Below, in pieces: positions 51,722 through 62,668 of a stretch of DNA of 64,000 nt. The DNA lies in the NCBI GenBank assembly GCA_024734555.1, contig JANPWX010000081.1, positions 34,704 to 98,703 on the forward strand, read 5' to 3'. The notes under the pieces were generated by a model. It ran no database searches and was not told where the DNA came from. It saw only the letters and a program-made list of their open reading frames with translations. Numbering within the stretch: position 1 is the first letter of the stretch; every line of letters starts with the position of its first letter. Source of the stretch: Trochalopteron elliotii. Taxonomy: Eukaryota; Chordata; Aves; Passeriformes; Leiothrichidae. The translations under genes were made by a program, and so were the position numbers.

Positions 51722-51855
51722 CACGGCCTCGCGGTGCCCGCATCCAGACCGGCAGGCCGGGCGGGACGGAGGGAAAGGCTTCAGCACCACGGGCAGCGCC
51801 CGCGCCGGGGCCGGGCACGGCGGGGCTCCAGCTGCTGCTCATCGTTCCCCGCCAA
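51722..51855. promoter_or_regulatory. Isolated CpG-dense island
   Basis: I count about 18 CpG dinucleotides in 134 bases with high GC, including GCCGGGCGGGACGGAGG and GCGCCCGCGCCGGGGCCGGG. Flanking sequence is AT-rich and CpG-poor. The GC-richer zone continues, with fewer CpGs, to about 52120. A plus-strand frame of 136 codons (51704-52114) spans it without a recognisable domain. An acceptor-like CTCTCTCTTCTGCAG ends at 52146. The island could mark the promoter or first exon of an unannotated transcript. It is shorter than the usual CpG-island definition. Confidence 0.5.
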
Positions 51856-52159
51856 AGGGAGGGGAGCTGACTGTGCTGACAGGGGAGGGTCTCCTTGTGC
51901 CTGGGCAGAGGCGGCTGTGATGAGCCTTGGAGAAAGCACAGAACAGCAGAGCACGGTGGAAAGGTGGCACTGCCTGATAAAGCCCATGATATGGAAGAGA
52001 GATCTCCTGGGACTTGGTGAGACCAGAGGAGGTGGAGCCAAGAGGCATCCAGCTGTGAGAGTGCAGCAGCAACGGCTGGAGGGATCTGACCTCAGAATCT
52101 GGACCCAAACCTGATGAAGGGTCTTCTTCATCTCTCTCTTCTGCAGATCCCATTCCATG

Positions 52160-55100
52160 AGAATAATTCACAGTAGAAATATCCTATTACTTGAATTTCA
52201 AGAGGTCTGTGCAGTGCAGCTAATATCTTAGAGCCTGCTGATTATCACCAAGTGACTGCCTTCAGATTTCTGCAGAGATGGCTTTGCATTTCACTTTTAA
52301 AATGAGTGTGGGAAATCATACATGCAGAGTCTGTGGAAAGAACAGTAACTTAGCAAGGACTGGTAGTGAGGAGTTAGCAAAAGCTACAATAAATCTTTCT
52401 GAACCAGCTTAATTTCTCCTACTGTTCCTGCACATTATCCTTCCTGAGGCTCTCTGCCCATACAGTAGATATCATAGAGCTGTCCCGACAATGAATCAAT
52501 TGTGTTGAGGAAGTGGTTGTCTGTAGGACTCGTCAACATCAAATGAAGTATAGTAATTGAGGCAAAGGACTGCAAGAAGAGGTGGGACACTTCAAATGTG
52601 CAGCTTGTGATATGCTGTTATGAAGAAATAGATTTTCAGTTTCTGCAAAAAATTCCTTTACAGTGATGAGAAAATTGTTTAACCATGTTTTTCCACAATT
52701 TAACACTACTTGCCAAAATACAGTCTGTATTTTCTCATCCTAAGTTTGAAGTGATTCTGAGTCCTGATCTGCAGAGGTTTTGGCACAAACAGCACCTCCT
52801 GAGCTCACTGAAACTTGTGCATAAAAAAAAAGGATTCTTGGAACGTATTAGATGATGCATAACTGTAGAGATTATGGAAGATAAGCTCATGTGAAACCCA
52901 TAGAATTCCAATTTACAACTTCTGATTTCAATTTTAAAATTCCCTGTGCTTAAATCTCTGTCACTTCATCCTCTTGAAGTGTAGAGGAATATAAATTTCT
53001 TCATGTTTTCAAAGTTCTTATGCTCAGTAGAAGAACATGAGATATACCTCCATAGACATTATAGCTGTCACTACTCTTTGCAAGCTTAAATGCTGTGGAA
53101 TGTAAAGGAAGAATGAAAGTCCAGGACAGAGCAACTAAGAAAGCAGATAATCACATTAATGTTATTTTACCTTTTGGCCACCTGTTGTAATACAGCTAAT
53201 GCCAGCAGTGACTGCAAGTCATTACTTTTTGACAGCTGCTTCATGTGCTTTGGAAAATGACTGTGTAATTGTTCTCAACCTCCTTTCTTGTGGACAGGTG
53301 TCCATACCATGATTAGCACTAATTGGCAATGTTGTTGGCAGTCACAGAAAGGAAACTAATGAAAGAATGAGCATGGAGGGGGAATAAATTTCTCAGCTGC
53401 CAAAGCAATATGCCTGTCTATATTCCTGCCTGTTCTGGGAACAGAATGTCAGCTCTGTGTGTTCCCTCTCCCCAGACATATTGTTTAGGAGAAGCCAAGT
53501 TGTTTTAAGGGAGAGAAACACTGGGTAGTTTAGAAGGGATTTGAGGCTGACAGTGGAAGAAAGGTCTGCTTTAGGAATTTTTTAACTTGTGCTTGATCAA
53601 GTTTGTTTGATTTTAACTTGTTTAGAAAGTAGGTTTTTAGAAAGGGGGAAAATGTAGAGAAAGAGCTTTAAAAATATAACAAGGAAAACTCAGGAGTTCT
53701 TTTTCACAGAAAAATAACATCTAGTTAGGATATCATCAAGTCTGTCTCTGGAATGCTGTCATTGTAGTCTTCATGACATGGTGATATTAATCTCACAAAA
53801 AACCTGCTTCCATCCACTGTCTGGATATGACTTTTTATCAACTTATCTGTTGGAATTGTAGAGGACTGTTGGTGGATATAATGTAAAGTTTGCTTCATGT
53901 TTGCCACATGAACACTTAGACATCCATAACATGATTGGGAAAGACCATATGTAGCAGATGCGATACATTTTCTACTCATTTGAATTAGCAAATTTCTGGT
54001 AGTCTCACTATGTGACATAGTATCTCAATTTTTGGTGAAAGTGGGTGTGTGTATGGTCTCATTAGTAGGACAGAATCATGGTGACCAGGGCACAGTGACT
54101 TACTCAAGAAGTTACATCACTCTGAAAAAAAAATCTGGATTCTGATGTCATTTTCTATCCTTCCCTAGACACCTTGAAATTCTTACCTGTTCTCTGAAGT
54201 TTGAGTTGCTAAGTCAAGACAGTTTCAGACCTATCAGTTCTGCAAATCCTGAAGGAATCATCTTTGCCATAAATGTTTATAATGATGTCTTTTCCTGAAG
54301 TAGAGGCTGGTAGGAGCAAGTTGATAGCATTTAGACACAGTGCCAAGCATACTATAAGCATGTCCAAGTGTGTACATGATTTTGCAGTACAAATGAAAAA
54401 AAAACCCCAAACCTCCTGGGGATCAGATAGGGGCAGCTAACACTAAGGTATAGTAATGTAGGGTTAGTTCTTAGCTCCCACATCAGGTCAGACTGAAGCT
54501 TGTCTCTTAAAAAGGGCATGGGAAAAGTAGAAATAAAAGATGAGGACTGTGCATGAGGAAAATATTTTTCCTAGGAAGTAAAAGTGGATGGATGAAAGAG
54601 AGCTGAGTTGGTATGGGAAAGCCCAATACTGTTGTGCTACCATGCAGGAAAAAGAGAGAGGGAGTCTGCATTGATTCTTGTGTATCATTGCCTTCTCCTC
54701 AATGACTTATCAGCATGGAGCCAACTGCATCTTGTATAATGGATGTACTTTCTGTAGGATCAATACTGGCTCATCACACAGCTGGCAGCATTGAACATCT
54801 TTTCTCTCTCAGCCTGGAGCATTTATTCTCTCTTGCTTATCCCACGTTACATGTTCTGATGACATGGCAATCGGTTTTGTTGGGTAATAGTTAAAAAAAC
54901 CCCACTCGTGCCCACACAGACATGGGAGCACAGATGAACAATGGCAATGTGGGATATTTATAGTACCCTTCTAACCTCTCCCCTGGCTTCTTTGGGACAG
55001 TGGCCTGTCCTGTGGTCTGAGAGTAATACCCATGCCTCAGAAGAAAAAGTCTCTGGATCAACTTTTGGATAGCCTTTGGCAATATGAAACTTATGAGAAG

Positions 55101-58100
55101 CCAGGAAGCATATTTTGGGACTGCACAAGATTTCTGTGGGATATTTTAGAGAGGAAGTAAAAGTGGGGAAAAGGAATGTATCCAGCTGATTTGGGGAGGA
55201 AAAGAATGTGTGAAGAAGGAGGGATAAAAGGCTGGTTCCATGTTAAAAGGTTGCTGGTCATTCCTGGCTCCTGGTCTTCTCACCAAATCCCATTACTGTT
55301 TTTGGGGGTGAGGAAATCTTTATTTTGTGTACATGTGTGTGTGCATGTAGGTCTGCTCCACAAACTGGAGTAGGATACAGGCCACGGGGTATGTGAGGGA
55401 GTGATCACTAGGAAATATTAAGCCAGTCTAACTGGTGAGGTAGAGAAGTGACAAAATATTTAAGCAGCCATAAATCTAGGCCAGATACTAGAGTGACCAG
55501 AGGGGCTGAGAGTTGGCTTCTAGAGGGATCACAGGCTCTGTGGCTTCTTGGATTTTTTACATACATATGTGCTGTATAACTGTGTATGCAAGGACCTGCT
55601 GGAAGTACATGGATCCTGGCTGGATCTGGAGGCATGGAGATGCAGCAGCCTTGCCTTTCTTGGTCTACTGGGTTTGGCACCCCCTAACAGGTTTAATAAA
55701 ATTATACTTAGTATACCTGATCATCATGAATGTAGAAAAAATCCTGGCAAAGTCTATATTTGTGTATTGCCAAACTTTGGGAGAATTTAGGTATTTTCAC
55801 AAAAATACATGATCTTTTCTCCTGAGAATGAGGAAAATAACTCATGGGAGGTAAAAGTTGTACAATAAAGGAAGCAAGGAGAAATAGGAAACATTATATT
55901 TGGGCTGGTCTTCTCTGTGGTGCATTTATTCTTATTTTCTAGAGAAATTAAGTCTTTTTATATTTCTATTTCTCTTTAGTCATTAAAGCAATGACAGAAA
56001 ACAAAAATGTAAATGATGTACTGAGGTTAGCTTTTCTGGGGAACAGTTTTGCTTCCCTTGCTAAAGTGCCTATAGGTATTACTCTTAGGATAATTTTAGC
56101 ATTTTATCATGTTGGCAGATCCTTTACAACGGTTTTTGTTCCCATTAAGCAACAATAGATGAAAGGAAACCTTGGCTCAGGACACCTGTTGGCAGCCTCA
56201 CAGTTGCTACTGAATAAGAATTGCAGCAGTACTTGTCACTGCAGACAGGATGTCACTGAAAAGAGAGCTGGCATTTTAAGGACTGCTGTGTGTTTGTAAA
56301 AGCTTGGCCCAGTCTGAGAGCTCTGTCTCATCCTCCTAACACAGCTCTTGTTTTACTTATTGCAGTGGCAGGAAGCAGGTGAATCACAGGATTGAGAGAA
56401 CAAAACTCACATAAATGGGAATGTGGAACTCAATTCCATTTTTTTGATAAAAATAAAGGGTTAGGATTAGTGTTCTTCAAACCTAAGACAGTTATCTTTT
56501 GATTTTATTTACAGTTATTTATAATGCAGATGCTTTAATAATTTTAGGATAAATGACAATATACCCAATAGTGAAGGTATTACTTGGTGAGTATGGTAGT
56601 AAAAATATTTCCAGAAAAAGGAAAAAATCTTTAAGTAAATCCCCACTGTATGGTGTTCATATGTTGCTGTGAGTGCTACTTCTTTCCCTATTGTTTTCTG
56701 TCCCAGAGGGGTAAAACTTTAAATTGAATGTGAGGGTCACACCCCTCACATAATTTCTAAATATACACTGTGAATGAGATTATGTTTTAGTAATGGCAAA
56801 AGTTGGTTAAAATGTTATGAATTCACATGAAATATTAGAGAAGCTTTGAAATGGGGGCAAAGCAGCAGCCAGAAGAAAATAAAACTTCCCAAATGCTACA
56901 TTACATCATACTCAAAATTGTGTTTCTATAATTATAGGGCAATGATAATTGGTTTTTCTTTTTTGATATGAAATTGTATCAAAAAACATTCTGTGCTTCT
57001 TAAGTACAATTTCTCCTGTAGCAGTCCTCAGACAGTATGACTGAAAGCAAATATGTTACATTCTTTTGCAGAGGACTCAGCTTTATGGATGTCTCATAAC
57101 TGAACAATTTTTTCTTAGAATATTACAGCCTCTGATAAGAGGACTCTGTGCCAGAACTTGAAGGATAAAACTGAGCATCTGTGAATGCAGGAAGATAAAT
57201 ACTATTATTGAAACCGATTTCTTAAAAACAAAATTAAAGATAGCTAGTGGAACGTCAGGCTAAAGTTGAGGAAGAATATACAGCTGCCCTGACCGCTCTG
57301 CCCATCTTCAGGCTGGCACTATGGGTTACAGAGATGCCCTAACTCTGACACTAACTCACACTTTTTTGTATCAAGCATTATTGGTCTGGCACAGGGGCAA
57401 TTCACTTTCAGGTGACATACATTTTAAATCTTATAGCTTCTGTACTCTATTTTGTAACTCTGTTCAGCTTGATGCATTGATTGCTAAAAACTTCTGCTTT
57501 TGAATAATTCAAGAAAGTCAGTTGTCAGTAGGTATATAATTTGGACAATTGCCTTTGTACTTTTTAAAATCCTTGAGCGTGTGCCAGCAACAGACTGAAG
57601 CTCAATTTTTAGTTATGTACAAGAGCTCAACTTTACTGAGTTGTATTTATATGAATAGGCTCTATGGGTTTAGACTTCTCCCATCAGTTTTTTACATAGA
57701 CTCCAATAGCACATTGAAGAACAGTTTCATGTAGTGTTATTGAACTCAGAGCTGATAGGTCTGATGATTTCCATCAAGTTTTTCAATATGTCAGGATACC
57801 TGAATGTCAATGATGCATTGCTGTAAAGCTGTGAATATTGCCAGTCTAATTTTTTTTGTTATTGCAAGGCACTAGAGCCACTTGAATTCAAACATGGAGT
57901 GAAAAGGTAAGAACTCTCTAAAAGAGAGGGGGAGAGAGAGAGAGAGAGAGATATTGAAAACTTTCTTGGGAAACATGGGCATCCTGGATTGCACATGTCT
58001 GAAATATGGATGTGGAAACTGAAATCAAATAAATAAAATATAAGCTATTACATATAATTAATCTGTATAAACTAAAACATATGGCTCATAAGCACATGAC

Positions 58101-58454
58101 AAGATTAAGCTGAAACCTAATACATGTAAAATGAATGCATATAAAAATAAGTCTGATGAACTCAAGACAGTTTTAACACACTAAGCAACTCTTGAACAGC
58201 GCTATGAGCCTTATGGTCTCCTTGTTACTGAGGTGGTACACTGCCGGTTTTTTTTTTGTAGCATGGGAGTGCTGCTTGGTAATCAAACCTCTGTTGTGTT
58301 CTGCAATCTGCAGGGATGTGATATGTAGACCTGCAGAGTCCACACTAGCTAAAAAGCTGGAAAAGGATTCTCATGCCTGCCAGAAATACATTGCGAATAG
58401 AACATATTGAATCTACGTATACATTTATATAAAAACATAATTATAGATTTATTT
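52160..58454. other. Non-coding stretch, no gene recognised
   Basis: Unique-looking DNA with open frames under 100 codons. A possible donor AAG|GTAAGA at 57905-57912 follows an acceptor-like TTTTTTTTGTTATTGCAAG, but the acceptor is weak. The (GA)n tract at 57931-57951 is the only clear repeat. Confidence 0.65.
57931..57951. repeat. (GA)n microsatellite
   Basis: Ten GA units preceded by a G-rich imperfect extension. Confidence 0.95.
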
Positions 58455-59176
58455 GTCTCGGGTTTTGATTTTCTCTCTGGCCCGAGATTTCAGGTGGTGG
58501 TCTGGGTGCTGGTTTGAGTGAGTCTTTTTTGCCCTCTGAAGGCTTTGAGCTTGGCACAAGAATGACATGGAGTCTTCAGATCCTGTTGTTCAAGGTTTCT
58601 CGCGTGTTTGTTATTTCTTATCTTACAAATTTCTCTGTGCCCAGCCGAGATGTTCACAGCAGCTCAGACAGAGGGTGACTCCCCCATGATGGGAGGTCGC
58701 TGCCTTCTTATACAGATAGTTACCTACTTATTATTTACAATTCCATGCCAATGCCTATCACCTATACTAAAAGAGTCACCTCTACTTTCACTCAATCTCC
58801 TTGAACCTACTTTGTGCCCACATCACATCAGAAGGTGGAAGCCAAGGGAGAACAAGAAGAACCCAGGGCACCGCCCTAAAATCTCCATCTTGTTCCCCAT
58901 TCACCTCCATTCTAAGAATCCCAAAACTACCAAATTTTCCACCCTGTGCTGTGCTAAACTACTGTTTTCACACCTTTGTGACTTGTAGTTCTTCTCTCAA
59001 TGTTGGAAGATTTTTCCATGGACTGAAATCAAAGCCTGTGTCTTTTCTGGGCTCTGTGCCAGGCAACCCCCCTGGACAGACACCCCCTGTCCAGGATTCA
59101 AACTCTCTTTCTCGGGTCTGCCGAGGTCTGTGACCTTCCAGGGCAACCAAAGGAATGCTCTGGACTCCAACATATT
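58451..59176. repeat. 4-bp target-site duplication TATT around solo LTR
   Basis: TATT at 58451-58454 and again at 59173-59176, directly abutting the TG and CA ends of the LTR. Four bases is typical of gammaretrovirus-like (ERV1) insertions. Because the sequence is AT-rich, chance agreement is possible. Confidence 0.7.
58455..59172 (-). mobile_element. Solo LTR of an endogenous retrovirus, 718 bp
   Basis: On the minus strand the element starts TGTTGGAGTCCAGAGCATTC and ends AAAATCAAAACCCGAGACA, giving TGT...ACA termini. A TATAAG box lies at 58712-58707, about 460 bases into the element, leaving about 250 bases for R and U5. AATAAC near 58610 may be a weak polyadenylation signal. The interior has no viral coding remnant. 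The abutting 4-bp duplication supports a solo LTR formed by recombination of a complete insertion. The two open frames of 126 and 110 codons on the opposite strand are incidental. The family name was not assigned. Confidence 0.78.
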
Positions 59177-60650
59177 TGGATCTGGATTACATTTTTTCTT
59201 TGGAAACAGGATACATAAATTTTAATATTTTAAAATGTGTGGATTAATATGTCTGTAATCATTACATGCATAATTAATATCAATTTCTCCTTTCCAATGC
59301 ACATTCAAAGCAGTAGAATACAATACATTTAGTGAGATGCCATTCCTCTCCTCTGCAATCCACCATGTGGAGGAAGATATTAAGAGACATGAGGTGAGCA
59401 GCAATGCTGGTGCCACCAGGATGTTTATGTTTCCTTTTATCTGAATCCAGACAACTCTCTTGGCTGGCTAGAGCCTGCAGTTATGGGCAGAGGAAGAAGG
59501 AGATGCTCAAGAGTTAGATGGGTGGGGTGGTGTCACCTTTGGAGGGTTGGCCTAAATTTTACTCCCTCAATCATATGTCTTTTCCTATTCTTGTCAGAAA
59601 GAGACCTCTGTACCCATGACTTTTATCCCACTGCAGGGTCAGTTCTCACGTGATCCTTAAGTTATTTTCCACTTCTCTGTTTCAGCATCCCAGTTTGTTC
59701 CAGCAGTACAATGATGGCTGAGTCTTTATGCAAGGCAATTACATTTGAAAAGAAAAATGTAAAATTTGCTGGAGTTTCTGTTAACATATGTTCCGCTGTG
59801 TACAGTCTCACTGAAGCAGAGGTCATAATTGTGGATGAGGTGGGAAAATTAATTGTAAAGCTGTAGGTGTTTGGTTTTTTAGCTGTTAATTTTGTTAATT
59901 TTCTGCCCTTTGAACCATGAGAATTAGCTTAGCTTTTTTTTTTTTTTCTGTGAGTGTTCAATTATTATGCCCTTCACCTCCTTCCAAGCTACTGTTCTTC
60001 CATCTCCACTTTTATTTCCTACCACTCCATTCCTGTTTCTCTCTCCCTCATTCCTCCACTCTGACTTCCTTCATAAAAATCTTATTTTCTATTTCTCCCA
60101 TACATCTTTTCATGTTTTTGTCCATGCCACTTCTTAAGCTTCTCTCCCCCTTAATATTGCTACCTAGCCTAGAGTACAGCCTTGCCTAATTGTGTACTTA
60201 CCCTGCAAACCAGCCATGTAGCCATTGCTGAAGAAGTAATGCATAACCCACTGTAATATCAGACTATAAAAAGCTTTGAAACAATATTTTCTTTTCCCTG
60301 ATGGTGGGCTGAGATATTGACTTGAGCTAAAATATATTTTATTTAACTTTAAAACAATTGTCTTATCCAATCACAGTTATTTTTCTTCAGTCTTGAACAC
60401 CAGTCTCTGAGCTAGGTCTAAGACTGTTTTTTGTGGTCCTGTTAGGTCTAAGACTGTTCCTTATGGTTCTGTACAGGAAGTAAATCATAGCAAACACCTT
60501 TGGGTTTCTCTAGTTCTAGCCCATTATTGTGTAGTTTAAAGGAAGTAGAAGGTATTTACTAAAACATAATTAAGACTGTACAAACCTCTCAGAACATTTT
60601 CTAGTTGTCACATGAAAAAGGGAGATTTTCTTGACCCTTAGTGTTTGATT
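59177..60650. other. Non-coding stretch between two LTRs
   Basis: It holds a T-run at 59934-59947, a C/T-rich region at 59967-60160 and a 30-bp tandem duplication at 60414-60473. No retroviral internal sequence was recognised, so the LTRs on either side do not enclose a provirus. Confidence 0.65.
60414..60473. repeat. Two tandem copies of a 30-bp unit
   Basis: The unit begins AGGTCTAAGACTGTT at 60414 and repeats at 60444. The second half of each copy differs at a few positions. Confidence 0.85.
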
Positions 60651-61498
60651 TGTCTGTCAGTGGCCCAGAAAACCCGAAATCCTTGTGCCTGACCAGCCTG
60701 TCAGTGTCCTCTTAGGGAGACCCTTCTCTGAATAGTCCTGCTGGGTCAGAGGCTGGTCTGACTGACTTGTCCAGGAACACACACCAACAGCATCAGGGAG
60801 ATCCCTCACCAAGTTTTCTACATTATTCAAGTATGTTCCCTGCTGCTGGTGACTGCCCATGAAGGACTCACACTCACAGTTTATGGAATTTTTATTATTC
60901 TCTTTATTAATAGTAAATTGTGACAAGTGAAAGTTTGATAGTACCTGTCAGTGATAGTATCTGACTGCAAAATATATATCCAAAGCAATTCACAGACAAG
61001 CTCCAATACCCACTGAAAGCATTCAGCCACAGAATGTGGTTCTTACCCAAGAGGCATCCCTATGGGGGAGGAGACAGCTTCAGCTCATTGATGGATCCCA
61101 GCAATTACAATGGAGTCTTACCTTACTTCTCCCCAGTCTCTACTTAGTTTTATACTATTTCTTCATGTTTGGGTAGAGCTTGAGTCATTCCAGTCATGCA
61201 TATCTTGGTTACTGATTGGTGTAACTCATTTTGCTCTTGAAGGTACAGTCAATAAAACATAGAGCACCTGCACAGTGAGGGGTGGTTGCACCTTGGAGGG
61301 GGTACCTTTGGGATGTAGGTGTGTGCTAATATCACAGTTAGGTTATAATGAACCAAGTTCATCTGAGGAGAGTGATTTCACCACAGCTGCTGCCTTGGCA
61401 GCAATACATCTCCTCCTCTCTCTTCTGGCTGACAGGTGTTATAGGGTTTATCAGCTATGAAGCACCACTGACGTCCCCTCCCTATGATGATTCCAACA
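60651..61498 (-). mobile_element. Candidate LTR, different family, intact promoter signals
   Basis: On the minus strand the signals are in LTR order: CCAAT at 61219-61215, GTATAAAAC around 61155-61147, and AATAAA at 60908-60903 and 60896-60891. The termini TGTTGGAATC (ending at 61498) and AGACA (at 60651) resemble those of the 58.4-kb LTR, but the interiors do not align. With 61498 as the end I see no target duplication. An alternative end at 61569 would give GATT on both sides (60647-60650 and 61570-61573). The R region would be unusually long, about 220-250 bases. No internal viral sequence is present. Confidence 0.5.
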
Positions 61499-61569
61499 GA
61501 GCCTGGCCATGGTATCTTCACTCTGCTCCATGATCCATTCCATCCCCCTTAGCAGGTGCTATGATTGCA

Positions 61570-62668
61570 GATTGTGTGCACATGGAACCACCATGGGATA
61601 GGTTTCCAGTGTGCCAACCACATTTCATCCAGGGAGCAGCAGTTGTATTTTACCCTATAATTTCTGTACTTTTATAAGTTCTGTTAAGATGTGAATGTAA
61701 CCTCACAGTTTCCTATAATTTTACCCCCAGCCATCTTTCCACTTTAATTAGTAAGGCTTTCTTAAAAAGCAGCTAAATCTGTGAGCACTGAGCTTCACAG
61801 CCCTTTTATACAGGGCTTGTACCAGGCAGACCTTATAAAAAGGCTTGACTAGGATGTAGCTTTGATATTTCAGTATGCCATATTAAGTAACTTTCAGAGC
61901 TTCTATTATTACTTAACCTGTGAGAGTATTTATTGAGTCTTTATTAGAAGTAGGCTTCCAGGTTTCTCTGCTTTTATCTTGCCGCCTACAGTATTTAGTG
62001 AAGTCTAACTTGGAAGGAATTTTTTTTGGCTTTATTCTCTAAGTGATCCAGTCCTAACAATGAGTCCATGATGATCAATTTAATTTAATTTATGTTTTGT
62101 CATAAACTGTTACCTTCTTGACTTGTCTGTGTAATATGCAGCCTCACTCAAAAGATCTGTTGGATACATTTTCAATTGCTTTATGTGAGTCATTGTTCTA
62201 GAGGGAGCTGTTATTATGGATTGAATACCAAAGATGATACATTTACATGTATAAGAACAGATACATGCTCTCTTGGATTTATACCTGTTTCCTAGGTATG
62301 CATATATTCACACACAAGTATACATTTGCATTAGTATGCATACAGACTCACAGTGTCTTGGAGACAGAGGGATAAAAAGGAAACATTGGGATGCTGCCAA
62401 GAGGAACTACAGTATCTTTGGTCTGATTATTATTCATTATTTATTCCTGTTGCTGCATATGACAAGGTTGTTCATACACAGTTGTCCCTATCTTTCTTGC
62501 ATAGTCACTTAGGCTGCTTTCATTTGTTCCATGCTAAAGCTGCAGCTTCAAGAACAACAGGATGTGAGAGAGCAGGAGGAGGAAATGTTGACTCTGGACA
62601 TGATGAAATATCAAAAAAAGCCCATCTAAAACAAAAAGCTGAATACCTACCAGCAGTAGCAAATGTAA
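61570..62668. other. Non-coding stretch, nothing recognised
   Basis: AT-rich DNA between the LTR candidate and the CR1 fragment. Only short open frames are present, and no mobile element was recognised. Confidence 0.65.

Noticed and set aside
57869..57906. Possible short exon before AAG|GTAAGA
   Set aside because: The acceptor is a GCAAG rather than a CAG/TAG type and the donor is not a full consensus match.
58455..61498. The two neighbouring minus-strand LTRs as a single provirus
   Set aside because: Their interiors do not align, so they are not paired LTRs, and no viral internal sequence lies between them.
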